Origin: Fagopyrum homotropicum
Taxonomy: Eukaryota > Streptophyta > Magnoliopsida > Caryophyllales > Polygonaceae
Assembly: GCA_033239125.1 (NCBI GenBank)
Contig: BSWB01000003.1
Span: 112,054,320 to 112,118,319 of the forward strand
Direction: 5' to 3'
Length of the DNA: 64,000 bases
The position numbers and the translations under genes were made by a program. Under the pieces are notes generated by a model that ran no database searches, had not been told where the DNA came from, and saw nothing but the letters and a program-made list of their open reading frames with translations. Shown piece by piece: positions 1-11,721 of this stretch; position 1 is the first letter of the stretch; every line of letters starts with the position of its first letter.

Positions 1-1455
1 TAACTCGCGAAGATTGCGTAACTGTTGAGTATAAGTCCCACCGTTATGTTTCTGGCGTAATTTTGGGCTTATGGTTAAATTTTCACTTTTTCCCCAGGGT
101 AATTATTTTTATCCTCCGGTATTATTTGGAGCATTTGGGAGCTCCAATTAATAAAAATGTAGTTGAGAGAAATGATCAGGACATCGGACATGTCCTAGAT
201 ATGAAATAACATGGAAAGGCAAACGGCCAAAAAAGTCGCTATTTCGTTTCTTAATGGCTAAGAAAGACGGCTTAGGAATACACGTTTTCCGAGGCAATTG
301 TGGGATAGTTATCCCTACAATATTCAAAATTTATTGTTCTAATTTCGATAAGTTTGGAGAAGGGGGTTCAACCTGCCATTGGATCGTGTTAAAGGATAAT
401 TATCGACTTCACTATAAATAGCGGAAAATCGTTTATTAATTCATTTCCTTTCACGTTTCCTCGTAAAAGCTCTGATTTCTCTCAAACTTCAAACTCAGAT
501 CTACTCTCCATTTCTAATCCGATTTTAATTCCGTTTGAGTTTCTGGATTCCTCTCTTCATATCGGTACCAAGTTTCTGCATTTCCGAGCAGATGAAGACC
601 TGGTCGAGCATATGTGTCACCAGGACAGTTCCGTCGCTCAGATTCCGGTGAATTTGATGTTGTACATGCGTAGCCTGCGTCGTTGTGCTTCCGAATCTTC
701 TTTCAGATCGTCAATCGGGTTAGTAACGAATAAGTTATGAATTTATTCGTTTTCCGTACTGCAATTTGGCCTAATTGACCTTAGGCTTTTCAAAATGTAT
801 AATTAGAAATTCTATTATGATCATTATATTATTTTATGTTTATGGGTTGTTTGTTTGATGAAATCTGATGACAAGTGGGTTTAGAAATGGCCTGTGGGCA
901 AAACGTTATTCTGGTGAAATTTAATTAATTAATTAAATTAGGATTAAATTTGAGATTGAGGAATACAGATTAGAGGCATGCTAGGTGTCCGAATGAGTTG
1001 AGGATCATGATGATGTTATGGATATCAGTTACGGCTTTAAGGTTTAGTATGTGTACGAGTATGATGAGATGTTATGTTGAGGATATGCCTTAGGCATTTA
1101 TGACAATGTTGATGATCTGAGGTTTAGATTTGAGTTGGTTGTGGTTAGTGATACGAGTCTCCTAACCTCTGCAGTATGTGATTGTGTGTGCCTTGCTATT
1201 GCAGGAATTGATTACTTCCCCAAGGGGAAGCTGTGACGTGGTACAAGTTACGAGTATATCAAGTAAGTCAATAGGACTTACTTAGCGTGCAGTTGTGGAT
1301 TGTATGATTGTGATGGTTGTGTGTGTTCATATGATTGTGCATTTATAACCTAATCCGGACTAGGATGACCATTTATTACATTTATTGTGCATTTATAACC
1401 CATGGTTGAGGTCCTAACTAGTAAGTCAATAGGACTTACTTACCTTCATGCTTTT
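1..1455 (+). repeat. LTR A, left part (5' end outside the window)
   Basis: Seen: a non-coding stretch with a plausible promoter, a TATA box (ctataaatag) near 414-423, followed by a pyrimidine-rich leader. It continues after solo LTR B at 4287-4627 and ends in tttggggtgttaca, the usual 3' end of the Tekay-type LTRs in this window. A palindromic block (AAGTAAGTC, spacer, GACTTACTT) occurs near 1259-1282 and again near 1423-1443. Positions 1-575 match 10943-11535 closely. Inferred: a plus-strand LTR of a chromodomain Gypsy element, perhaps solo. Its beginning lies before base 1, so neither its length nor its left target duplication can be checked. Confidence 0.65.
414..423 (+). promoter_or_regulatory. 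TATA box of LTR A
   Basis: Seen: ctataaatag in an AT-rich context, with a C/T-rich stretch following about 30 bases downstream, as expected at a plant transcription start. The same TATA region is kept in the second copy (near 11384-11394). Inferred: the retroelement promoter, marking the U3/R boundary. Confidence 0.55.
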
Positions 1456-3276
1456 TGTAACACCCCAAATTCTGAGAACTCGGGGAGCTACTAGTTAGGA
1501 CCTCACAATGGGTCCCGACCATAGTTTGACAACAATTTTACTTGGATCTTACAACAAGGCACAAATATATTTAAAACATTTGAAAACTGTAAACAATATA
1601 TACATGGAGAATATGTATCAGCCTTACAAGAAAAGCTACTAAAATGATGCATATGAAGAACAAAAGACATCCCCGTCCCCAACTAAATGAGTACGTGGAC
1701 GCGGCTGACCATTTCCTCCGAATCTCTCTACAACTGTCTTAACCTGCAAGGCATCTACAAGCGGTATAAACCGTTAGCTAACATTCTATGCATAAGGATA
1801 AAGGTAAAAGCACATACACACAACATACACAATCAATATGCAACACTCAATCCTTTTATTATCTCTAATTAGGTGATAGGTCATTACTAATGATACTTAT
1901 TTTGTGACACGAGGGATTCCCAAACCTCACCCCTGTCCCCGTTTACCAACGCGGAATGGTACTAATGCATCTGACCGTCTACCGGACTGGGCTGGTCACA
2001 GGGAACCTCCTAGACTCTCGCAAGAGCTAGGCAGATGATGTCACGACCCGTTATCATACACTTGGGTCAATTACGTAAATAATAAAGTCGGCCTAATCCG
2101 GTTTCGTTGTTTATCATAACTAGCAAACACCACTCATACACATTACACTCATACAAGAAAGCCAGCTAAGTAAGTCCGTGGACTTACTAGAATCGAATCT
2201 CACCTCTCTTAACACCACTCAATCAGTAACTGCAGAAACTCAGTTTCCTTTCAAAGGAGGCACGTGGGTCAATACATTTCCCTAGGTACTTAGAAGTCTG
2301 AAACTCCTAAGTTGTAAGATCCTATTTGGACATAATTTATTATAGTACTTATTTAAGGTAACATGACTATTTTACCCTTGGTCCCGAGACTTCCAAAACT
2401 CGTAATAAGTACTTAAATTCTTACTTGAGGCTAATTAACCATATTCTACTCCCTAGGACGATTTTAGGTAAAACAAGAGAAACTACCCACTTTTCTATTT
2501 CACGAAAAGTCACTAAGGTCCAACTACAACTTCAAATATGAAATTAAAATAAACTTATAAAAATTCTAAAATAAATCTCTAAATTATCTAGGATATCTAA
2601 TCTACTCATAGGAGCAAAAATTTTCTAAAACTGTTCCATTATCACTTCTACAAAAATCCTTAAAGTTGGCTACAACACTAAAAACGTTCCTATACTTAGT
2701 CAAATTTCTAAGTACACTTTGAAAAATCATAACTCCTAAACCATTCGCTAGATTTATCCCAAATTTTGATATGTTCTACTATAATATGTCAACTAAATCA
2801 TATCCAAAATTCAAGTCAAACAGGGATCAAAATCATATTCAAAACTATCTCCCAAAACAGATCCCATGCTGTTTTTCTCAACTCAGCACATTTATAAAAA
2901 AAACTGCATGAGGAGTATCTTTGCAACATCATAACTCTCAAACCGTAACTCTGATTCTTCCCAATTTTTAATATGATCTACTATGTACTACTGACTACAA
3001 CATATCCAAAATTCAGAAAAAAAGAAGAAGTATAACTTACCCAAATCTGGAACCGAAGTTGATTGCTCGTCACTTCCGAAAACTGAGAAAAACGTAACAG
3101 CTCTCTGCTATTGTTTTCTTGACTGAAATACATGGTTCCAAGATGGTTTAGCATCAGCTATAAGTACACATATGATTGAAGGAAAGAAAGGTTGAAAGAG
3201 TATGGTTACACTCAACTATAAAACTCGCCCACGAGGCTCACGAGGTTGCAAGGGATGTGCAGAAGGGTGAACGCTC

Positions 3277-3415
3277 CTGCTGCTGTGCAATGTTGGGGCT
3301 TCAATGGGGCTGCTGTTGTGCAATGTTGGTGCTTCAATGGGGCTGCTGCTGTGCAATGTTGGTGCTTCAATGGGGTTGTTGCTGTGCAATGTTGGTGCTT
3401 CAATGGGGCTGCTGA
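3277..3415. repeat. 33-bp minisatellite, about four copies, in LTR B
   Basis: Seen: four consecutive 33-base units built on TGCTGCTGTGCAATGTTGG and GCTTCAATGGGGC, differing at only a few positions. Because 33 is a multiple of three, several reading frames stay open on both strands, giving spurious ORFs up to 117 codons. Inferred: replication slippage in LTR DNA, not a gene. Confidence 0.9.
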
Positions 3416-3969
3416 GATCTGCGTCAATACAGAAGAAGGGGAGGAGAGGTTTACGTGCATCTGGAAGCAAAGACGTTGCAACTCCTTCTCTTCTGGCGTG
3501 AATGTAGGGCTGTTTCAGCTGTGGATTTGCCTCATTTATTCACTGCTGTTACGTGATATAGGGAAGGGAAAGAGCTGGCTGTTACAACGTGGAAGATAGG
3601 GCAGCATCTCATGGAGTTATGGGCTGGAATTAACACTCTTCTGGGCTGCCGCAAGCCTCATTAAGCAGGTGAGTGTGTGGGCTGCTGAAGGTGTGATTGC
3701 TAGGCCTCCTGGGCTGCTTGATCCGCCAGAAAAGGTTAAGGTAAGGGCTGGGAACAATCAAACCAATTAAGAAACAATGGGCTGAAATATGGCAAGAAAT
3801 AAGTGGGCTGAAAGTTTGTCAAAAATCTGTCAAAACTCGTCATGGCCTTGTCAGGCTCATGAATGAGTTTGTCACAGATTTTTCGGGCTTTGTCATGGCC
3901 TTGTCTCAGCTTACTCATGATCTCGTCACAGCTTGTCATGATCTCGTTTAAAGTCATCGATAAGAATGA

Positions 3970-4185
3970 ATTATAATAACTAGGGTTTGATATAAATCTA
4001 TCATTTTATGTGAATTAAATTCTACATAAAATAATACATAATTATAAGAATTAGGATTTGATATAATTCTATCATTTTATGTAAATTAAATTCTACATAA
4101 AATGATAAATAATTATAGGAATTAGAGCTTGATATAATTTTATCATTTTATGTGAATTAGCTTCTACATAAAATGATAAAATTTG
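3970..4185. repeat. Triple tandem unit with a long palindrome (LTR B U3)
   Basis: Seen: three adjacent units of roughly 75-80 bases, each holding TATCATTTTATGT, a spacer of about a dozen bases, and ACATAAAATGATA. T1 and T2 LTRs carry one related palindrome at the equivalent place, near 17699-17738 (T2), 31801-31842 (T1 5' LTR) and 46275-46315 (T1 3' LTR). Inferred: a lineage-conserved element near the LTR 5' end that was multiplied in LTR B. Confidence 0.8.
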
Positions 4186-4286
4186 TGAAGAAAGAATTGC
4201 TAGATAGAATGGAAAACCGTCAACGGCTCGAAGTCCGATTTAATTCGGAATTAAACGGAAATAAAAATTCCGGATATTACACTTTT

Positions 4287-4627
4287 CATTGCTGTAGCTA
4301 ACGGTTTCATACCGTGTTGTAGATGATCTGCAGGTTAGAAAGACTGCAGGGTGAGACAGATGGTGTGGCCAGCCGAGGACTTCTGTACATTAGGATGCGT
4401 GGGATATGGGATCTTTTGTATTGGATGTTGTGGTTTGATGTTTTGTACTCGGCTCTGAGTTTGTAAACTCTTTTGATGTATCATATTCAGCTTTTATGTA
4501 TTTGGTTTTAATCTACCTGTGCCTTGTTGTAAGATCCAGTGAACTTGTTGTCATGCTAGGGTAAGGATCCATTGTGAGATCCTAGCCCAATGTGACACTC
4601 CAAGTCCCATGGATTTGGGGTGTTACA
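4287..4627 (+). repeat. LTR A, right part
   Basis: Seen: this continues LTR A across the solo LTR B insertion and ends in tttggggtgttaca. Its layout matches the end of LTR A' (9660-10015): the phrase ctaacggtttcataccg, a ggttag block, then cattgtgag followed by the terminal ggtgttaca. No primer binding site follows. The next bases already belong to LTR C on the other strand, so the internal region is missing. Confidence 0.65.
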
Positions 4628-6522
4628 GAAATAAAGGCACAAAACTCAAAAACAAGTTTAATGAAAAGACATGATTCCCGAATACAACAAGAAAAGGGAA
4701 GACATCAGCCGTCTATATAACAACGCCAAGAACACACAATATAATATACAACGATAATAAATGGACTCAAAAACCCAAACTCGACCTAATATGTACGGAA
4801 CCCTGGCTGCCCACTTCTCCGGATCACTCGACAACACCTAACCTACACGTCAACTACAACAAGCGATATAAAACCGTTAGCTCACATTCTAGGCATTATA
4901 AAGATAACGAAGGCACAAACACACACGGAAACACACATAACACACATCATACTTGTATACATACACATCCGTTACTTATTATCTTTTTAGGTTATCCCAA
5001 CCCGTATACCCACAGGGAGTGATGAAGAAGCCCGCCCGTATACCGTGTATGGCCTGGTCGCAGAGATCCCCCCAGTCTCCCTCGAGAAACTGGGCAGTGA
5101 TGTCACCGCCCGATAATAACATACAATGGGCCAAATATATATAACCGAGTTGCCCTAATCCGGTTTCATGATTATAAACAAAGATAAAGCACACAACACC
5201 ATCACATATCCAAATAATGCGTAAAAGCGAGCTAAGTAAGTCCGTAGACTTACCTCGTCTCAAGGCTATCGTAAAAACAATCGATCTAAACTTCCCGTAG
5301 GAAAAACACCTCATGCCTGATCATAATGAGGCATGCACCAATAACGATCTCAACAACTCAACTCAAGGACTTCCAAAACTAACAACCAAACACGAGTCCT
5401 AGCAATCTATAAGCTAGGAAACGCTCCTAGACCCCAAGAGGTTATAAACTCGATAAAACTGAGGAAGGGTACCACAACAGCCCACACACTATATAAGTTT
5501 AAACACAACCCAAAGCTGGAGTAAGGTCACAAGGTAGAAGAGACCATAGGTTCAACACACACACAAAAACAATCAACATCGTTCCAACGAGTTCTAAGGA
5601 GCACCTAGGTTCACAACCACTAGGTGGTATTCTTAATCTATCCTAGGTCCATCCTAGGCATGATACTAACATGATATAACCTCAAAGATAAGGAAGGAAA
5701 GAAGAGAAAGGGAGAGGAGAGCCTACTGTTGAAGGAAACGCAGTCGCGGGAAACAAGCTGCCGCGATTGCGTGCTGAAGGTCACGGCCCCCACGGCGCCA
5801 GAGGCCGCCCCCGCGGTGCCTGGAAGTCCTGATGTCGCCCCCGCGGCCCTGCTCACCGTCCCTACGGCAGGCTAAGATCCGCCCCCGCGGCAGAACTACA
5901 GAAACAACGATTTCTTCGATCTTCGACTGTGCACTTGAGCTTCTATGGCTTCCACCGTTGCTTGAGGCTTCTCCAAACACTAACAACTGATATTAGACAC
6001 CTCTCCACGACCTAATCGAGCTAAGAACAAGCACATGCAAGGATTCAACAAGGTCTCTCTTCACAAGCTTCCTCCATAGCCATGGAGGAGAAGAGAAGAA
6101 GGGGAAAGGAAATCAACAAGAAAGGAGATGAGGGGAGGAAGGAAACTTACCCAAAATAGAACCAAGCTCCTCATTGTAGTAGATCCCTAGCCAAGAGCTT
6201 TCAAGGAGAAGGAAGAGGAAAGGGATCAAGAGGGAGAGTGAAGGAGAGATTAGCGTGAAAGAGAAGAGTGAAGAGAGAGAGAAGAGTGAAAAGTGAGCTG
6301 CACAAAAGGGGTGGGGAGATCTAAGGGTCAGCTGCCCCATATGTCCCCTCACTCCAAGGACCAAGGGGTCGGAAAGTGAAAAGGGGGAAGACGGAAGGTT
6401 GGAACGAGATTAGGAATAAAATCCCGTCACTCAATATTCCATGCTTGCGGAAAAACTGAGCCGCTAACGCTGAAAGGTCGATAAACCTCTCAACACCCGG
6501 AATAAAAATTCCGGATGTTACA
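4628..6522 (-). repeat. LTR C, truncated Tekay-type LTR (minus strand)
   Basis: Seen: the right end reads aattccggatgttaca, matching the end of LTR B (an LTR 5' end read on the minus strand). The left part shares the order of short blocks found in LTR B, such as gcgatataaaaccgttagct and the palindromic phrase GTAAGTC-CGTA-GACTTAC near 5235-5253. The terminal tgtaacacccc block is missing, so the copy is truncated at its junction with LTR A. It contains a cluster of the GC-rich motif CCGCGGGGGCGG (minus strand, about 5781-5892). Small ORFs inside look spurious. Confidence 0.6.
5781..5892 (-). repeat. Cluster of the CCGCGGGGGCGG motif in LTR C
   Basis: Seen: on the minus strand CCGCGGGGGCGG or a near variant occurs at least four times in about 110 bases, in otherwise AT-rich LTR DNA. 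The same core is repeated through Athila-type element N2 and is present in H. The GC richness is strongly out of line with its surroundings. Function unknown. Confidence 0.75.
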
Positions 6523-6574
6523 AATCCCGTCCCGTCCCATGCCCAACCCTACACAAAAAAAGATGATAAAAATT
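6523..6574. other. Short unassigned spacer
   Basis: Seen: about 50 bases with a cccgtcccgtccc run, between the end of LTR C and the LTR-like fragment G. No coding or repeat assignment could be made. Confidence 0.4.
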
Positions 6575-7697
6575 CCGGATTGTTAGAACGTGGGATGTTC
6601 CAATCCAAACTACCTATTACCTGATAAGTCTCAAGATAACACAGATGGAAATTCAGAACAAATTGGTTTCTCTACATAGGATTAAGTCAACCATTACCTG
6701 GTAAGTCTCGGGTTTAGCCTAGCTCAAGAAGTAAACCCACACATCTCATATACTAGACGGATTTTCACCTCTACTACCTAGTGTCCTTTTTTTCTTTATC
6801 AATATCCAAGGAAGAACATTACCGGGTAAGTCTCAATTCTAACTTGGTTTTCTAGTCTAGATAAACCCTATCCTTGATTCAGCTCAATCAACACTATGAC
6901 TTACACAATATGTTAACAAAATCCAGCATGCAAGTTAATCAATCGTTATCCATGCCATAACAAAGTCTTTATTCACCCTAGCATCAATAGAATTCTAGCT
7001 AACAATATACGTAATGAAATCAGCATTTAAAGAGGAAGAACGCTTACAATACATGACATTAATATGTACGGAGAAATCAAATCAAACTTAGCTAGTGAGT
7101 ATTTAATCAATAAGGAGAAACAAATCTCCAAAACAACCACACTACTAATTTCTAGATTCCAAAATAAAGAACAACAAAATCTGGTGAAAGGTCTAAAAGA
7201 AGCTGGAAGAAGAAATGAAAATGTAGAAGAATGCTAAAAGGAAGATCTAAGGTCCTTGACAAATGGTCTAGAAAAGCAAGGGTCGGGTTTGAAAAGTTAC
7301 AAAAAAGTTGTCGTCTACTACAGATCTAGATGAATCTCGGCTCATCTGTTGTCAATCTCGGGCCGCGATATAGGCAAAATCGGGATCGAGATTTGGGAGT
7401 TGTCTATGTTGGTCTTTGGATCATGTAAATCACGGCCTATCTCACCAAAACCTTGGCCCAAGAGAGGCACCGAGATTACTCTCGAGTTCTATAATCTCGC
7501 CTGCAATTTAACTCTGAATTCTTATCTCGGCTGAAATATACTTCTGCTCACCCGAGATGTCACAAAAATCCACCATTTTCTCCTTTGCTTAATATCTTGC
7601 CTTGCCTCCTCACTTGTGAGGTTTTCTTGGTCTTCTTATGTGTCCCTCCCAAGCTCTTGTTATGTTTTACTCTGAGGCTTGATCCTCAAATGTGTTC
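6575..7697 (-). repeat. Fragment G of an Athila/Tat-type LTR
   Basis: Seen: three copies of a phrase like ACCGGGTAAGTCTC (about 6618-6632, 6693-6709 and 6818-6834), a hallmark of the LTRs of N1 and E in this window. A cluster of ATCTCGG / GAGAT type motifs follows at about 7330-7555, in the relative place where N1, E and F carry their own motifs. No LTR ends or primer site can be found, and the fragment stops where a Copia LTR fragment begins. Inferred: a truncated minus-strand LTR of an Asp-primed Gypsy family. The 61-codon ORF at 7349-7534 is not convincing. Confidence 0.5.
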
Positions 7698-7900
7698 TGA
7701 AAACTCCACCTTAATTATAAAGTTATATAGGTGTTGATGATGGAAGACTTAAACACAAATGAAGTAGTTTGATACACTAACAATTTATTGATTATATATC
7801 GAGTTGCTTGGTTTGGTGGTTTGGATTAAATAAAGTGCAAGTTTTGCAAGAGACTTCAAAGGACCTTGGAAGACCTTGCAAGACAACCGTTTACGAGAGA
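7698..7900 (+). repeat. Copia LTR 5' fragment
   Basis: Seen: it begins tgaaaactccacctt and shares ataggtgttgatgatggaag with the start of the Copia 3' LTR at 27945. The right edge is not sharp, since similarity fades around 7850-7900. Inferred: remains of a 5' LTR of the same Sirevirus-like family, possibly of the copy whose pol starts at 15260, with gag and protease lost between them. Confidence 0.6.
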
Positions 7901-10015
7901 CGTTAGAAGCCTTGAGCAAGGGCTACCGCCCTTGCAGCTTAGAAGGCCCGCGACCGCGGCTTGGACGTCCCACGGGGGCAGTGACACGCTATTGCGAGAA
8001 TTCAGTATCTTCTCGCCCAACCTTTCACATTCCAAACATTAAGCTTCGTCCTATTAATGAGTGCGAGTTTCGAGGCCTGGGTCTTTTGGTTATCCCACTC
8101 TTTTATGCAACCCATCTCTTCCTCTCACATTTTCTTTTCACGTTACTTTGTTTTCCTCTCTTCTTCCAAATCCTGACCTCCATCTCCATCGTCCATTCTT
8201 GCTCCATCGTCCTATGAGGTTGCCACGTGAAGCTAGGGCTGCAGAGACGTGTTAGGGTAAGTTTCTCCTTTCTTCCTCTTCCTTCTTCTCCTTTCCACTT
8301 CTCCATAATTCTTGATTGGAAGATCTCCATGGATACACACTCAAGGGCCTCTTCTTGTTCTTGCTTGTGTGATGATGTGTCTAGACCTTGAAGGAAGGCT
8401 AAGACCTTGTGTTGGAAGCTAGAGGACGTCCATAGCATCAAAGGAGACCTTAAGAAGGCGGTTGTGCAATCGAAGGACTCAAGAGGCGACGTTTCTAGAC
8501 AACAGCCGCAGAGTCGGGTCCAGATTTGGGTAAGTTAGACTCCTCCTTTGTTGCTGAATTTCGGATATGTTATAGTTGGTATTATAAAGTATAACATACT
8601 GAAATTTTAGAGTATTCCAAGTTATAGTTTAGGAGATATGATTCTCCAAAGTTGGTTCCTCATGCAGTTTTTAGAATAGTGCTGAATATTCTAAGTTTGA
8701 GAAAAAACTACTTGGGATGCAGTGTTGTGGAACAAATTTGATTAGGTTATATTCCTCGGTTAGACTTGATTTTTGGATATGTTGTTGATGGATATGCATA
8801 GGAGCATGTGGTAAAAGTTGAGAACGATCTCTTGGTTGAATCCACATTTAGGATGTTCCGAATTTGGGTATAAGTATAGTTTGGTTTAGAAGAGTTGTGT
8901 TAGGTTTTAAGTGTCGATCTATCTTATGCGTTTATGTTCTTGTGAGGATGTTGAACCTAGAAGTTTAAGGACTTCGAGTTGACTAGAGTGATGTTGTTCT
9001 TGTGAAGATGTTGAGTCTAGAAGTCTAAGGACTTCAAGTTGACTAGAGTGATGCTGTTCTTGAGAGGATGTTGAGTCTAAAACTCTAAGGACTTCTAGTT
9101 GACTAGAGTATTGTTGTTCTTGAGAGGATATTGAGCCTAGAAGTCTAAGGACTTCTAGTTTACTATAGTGTTGTTTGATCCGTGTGCCTTGTGTTGAACA
9201 GCCGTTGCGTGTTTTCCCAAGAGAGGTTGAGAGAGTTCGATCGGGTATCGCGTTGGGACTGGTAAGTCCACTGACTTAGTTTGCTAACTTCTTCGTTTTA
9301 GCGTATTGTGTTTTGGTGGTGTGTGTTAGTCATGTTAACAACAAAACCGGAATAGGACGGCCTATATATATTACGTAATTGGCCCAAGTATATGATAATG
9401 GGCGGTGACATCACTGTCTAGCTCTTGCGAGAGTTAGGAGGTTCTCTGCGACTAGACTAGGCAGGTAGACGGTCAGATGCATTACTACCATTCCTTGCTG
9501 GTAAATGGGGACGGAGGCGAGTTTTGGGAATCCCTCGTGTCACAAAATAAGTATCATTAGTAAAAGATATGTTTTAAACAAAGATAATAAATTGACTTGA
9601 GTGTTGCATGTTGAATGTGTTCATTATGTGTTTATGTGTCTTTACCTTTATTCTAATGCATAGAATGTTTAGCTAACGGTTTTATACCGCTTGTAGATGC
9701 CTTGCAGGTTAGGGAGGAGGTCGAGTGATCCGGCGGTAGTGAGCAGTCGGGGTTCCGTACATTATAGGACGAGATCAGTTATCTTTTATTATTACTATTT
9801 CAGACATTGTCTTGTTGTTTGTTTCGAGAACTCGGTTGAGATTATGTTTTACAGTTTTATTTCTGATACTCATCATGCATTAAAACTCTTTCCATTTGGC
9901 TTTTATTTGTGCCGTGTTGTAAGGTCCGGTGAAGTTGTTGTTAGGCTAAGGGTCAGGACCCATTGTGAGGTCCTAGCCCGTTGCATCCCGAGTCTATCAA
10001 ATTTGGGGTGTTACA
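7900..10015 (+). repeat. LTR A', Tekay-type, plus strand
   Basis: Seen: the right end is atttggggtgttaca. From about 8320 to 10015 it is the inverted counterpart of LTR B' (11722-13265). It holds a 60-bp tandem array (about 8937-9176), a ggtaagtccactgacttag phrase at 9259 and an ataccgcttgtagatgcc block near the end, as other Tekay-type LTRs do. The first few hundred bases (7900-8250) include a GC-rich patch (7930-7995) resembling the CCGCGGGGGC motif. The left edge is uncertain. No internal region follows; the dispersed repeat D1 begins immediately. Confidence 0.6.
8937..9176. repeat. 60-bp tandem array, four copies, in LTR A'
   Basis: Seen: four units of about 60 bases, each with TTCTTG, GAGGATGTTGAG and CTAGAAGTCTAAGGACTTC followed by GTTGACTAGAG. 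Each unit contains an inverted repeat (GAAGTC, short loop, GACTTC type). The array is present with the same copy number in LTR B' (about 12425-12660) on the other strand, so it predates the separation of the two copies. Confidence 0.85.
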
Positions 10016-10880
10016 TTACACGCGTCTTAATTTAGCAAAGATTTGATATTTATAATCTAACAAACTATCCATTTATAAGATATAATTTGAAAAACCTAAT
10101 CATTAAACATACTTAACGAAATCAAACTTATAAAATCTAGGATAACAAAGTTATTCATGAATGATAGAATTAAAAATTTATTTTTTAAATAATATTTACA
10201 AATAGTTTTAAATAGATGTGTACATAACATAATTTTAATAGAGAGTAGTCTAACGGTCTGTCTCTTGCACGAGATTGTTAAAATAAATTCTTACAAAGAA
10301 ATATAATCAACGTGAGAAGAAAAAATAATTACTCGGATTTATTAAAATTATAAATTTTTAGGAAATTTCACATGACATCTCTTAAGTTTTGTCGACTTTG
10401 AGATTTTTGGACGTTTGTATAACCTTCATGATGAAAAATATTGAGGAGAATGTTCAATGGCAGCAAGATACAAAAAACTCTATACACAAATCAATACTTT
10501 TTAATATACTTGCAGGATGACCATGGTTAAGAGTAGAAGAACTCGGAGACGATATGACATTATTCCCGTTCAAATAGTATGCATTACGTTGAAGGTAATT
10601 TTGATGAGTTTTTTTTAATAGGTAAGGAAAGAAAAATTTGAGGAGAATCTTCAATGGAAGCAAGATAAAAAAAACTATATACAACAATTAGTACCATATG
10701 ATATATTTGCAAGAGGGCCGTGATTAAGAGCAGAATATTTCAAAAAGACGCGACATTATTCCCGTTCAAATAGTTTGCATTACTTGGAAAATAAAACGAA
10801 ATTTATGACCAATTGTTGTAAGATTTAGTATTAGTGTAATATACTTTGAGATATGTTAGCCAAATTGTAAGAGCTAGGAT
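10016..10880. repeat. Dispersed AT-rich repeat D1
   Basis: Seen: the same order of sequence recurs at 30126-31000, for example gatatttataatctaacaaa and later cattattcccgttcaaatag. Inside each copy a block is duplicated in tandem with an offset of about 197 bases (starting near 10441 and 10637). No coding capacity is apparent; the 77-codon ORF at 10454-10687 looks spurious. Identity unknown: possibly an LTR or non-autonomous element. Confidence 0.7.
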
Positions 10881-10942
10881 TTTTGAATCTTAATTAATAA
10901 TGATTAATGTTGATTAACTCAATCATTGATAAAATTTGACAC

Positions 10943-11535
10943 ATAACTCGCGAAGAGTGCGTAAGTGATGAGTATGAGTCCACCGTTATGTTCCTGGCGT
11001 AATTTTGGAATTATGGGGAATTTTTCACTTTTCCCCACGTAATTATTTTTACTCTCCGGTGTTATTTGGAGCATTTGGGAGCTTCAATTAATAAAAATAC
11101 AGTTGAAAGAAATGATCAGGACGCCAGACATGTCCTAGATATAAAATAACATGGAAAGGCAAAACGACCAAAAGAGTCGCTATTTCGTTTCTTAGCGGCT
11201 AAAAAAGACAGCTTAGGAATACGCGTTTTCCGAGGTGGTTGCGGAATAGTTATCCCTACAATATTCCAGATTTATTATTCCAATTTTGAGAAGTGTGGAG
11301 AAGGGGTTCAACCCGCCTTTGGATCGGTTAAAGGATAATTATCGACTTCGCTAAAGGATAATTATCGTCTTCGCTATAAATAGTGGAAAATCGTGTATTA
11401 ATTCATTTCCTTTATTGTTTCCTCGTAAAAGGTGTGATTTCTCTCAACCTTCAAACTCAGATCAACACTCCATTTCTAATCCGATTTCAAATCTGTTTGC
11501 GTTTTTGGATTCCTCTCTTCATTTTGGTACCGAGA
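10943..11535 (+). repeat. Second copy of the LTR A promoter region
   Basis: Seen: it aligns with 1-575, including the TATA box (ctataaatagtgg near 11384) and the pyrimidine-rich leader, with scattered differences. There is also a short local duplication of the phrase ggataattatcg (11332-11370) absent from copy one. The match ends at the phrase ggtacc near 11530, after which the sequence changes to a purine-rich stretch. Inferred: a truncated plus-strand LTR fragment. Confidence 0.75.
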
Positions 11536-11703
11536 TCCTCGGAAGAGTGAAGAGAGAGAGAAGAGTGAAAAGTGAAAATTTTCAAAACCAATGTACACAT
11601 TTCAAAACCAAAATCCTTTGGAAAAGTCATACCCCTTTCGGGTTTTGTTTGTTTATCTATACGGCCATTATCGCATATTGCAAGTGTCATTGTTGGTAAC
11701 CTA
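11536..11703 (-). repeat. 5' leader of a truncated minus-strand Tekay element
   Basis: Seen: non-coding sequence between a primer site on the minus strand and the LTR A copy. It begins with a purine-rich run of 34 bases (11541-11574) identical to part of LTR C (6263-6296). No gag reading frame is recognisable, so the element is cut off just after its leader. Confidence 0.5.
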
Positions 11704-11717
11704 AGGCTCTGATACCA
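11704..11717 (-). other. Primer binding site, initiator tRNA-Met type
   Basis: Seen: read on the minus strand this is TGGTATCAGAGCCT, three bases away from the end of LTR B'. Known: TGGTATCAGAGC is the usual plant retrotransposon primer site complementary to initiator tRNA-Met. It fixes LTR B' as the 5' LTR of a minus-strand element. Confidence 0.9.
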
Positions 11718-11721
11718 ACTT

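Larger units (their letters stand above)
1456..4281 (-). mobile_element. Solo LTR B, Tekay-type Gypsy, inserted in LTR A
   Basis: Seen: it begins TGTAACACCCC and ends TCCGGATATTACA on the top strand, which is an LTR read on the minus strand. It is flanked by a perfect 5-bp direct repeat CTTTT (1451-1455 and 4282-4286), and LTR A resumes directly afterwards. There is no primer site or internal region, so it is a solo LTR left by recombination between two LTRs. It holds a 33-bp minisatellite (3277-3415), three tandem palindrome-bearing units (about 3970-4185) and the palindromic block AGTAAGTCC-GT-GGACTTACT near 2168-2190. Confidence 0.9.

Noticed and set aside
3176..3599. Overlapping ORFs of up to 117 codons in LTR B
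   Set aside because: They run through a 33-bp minisatellite whose period is divisible by three, inside a solo LTR; both strands are open at once.
8937..9176. Possible CRISPR-like array
   Set aside because: Units are directly tandem with no unique spacers and lie in a plant LTR.
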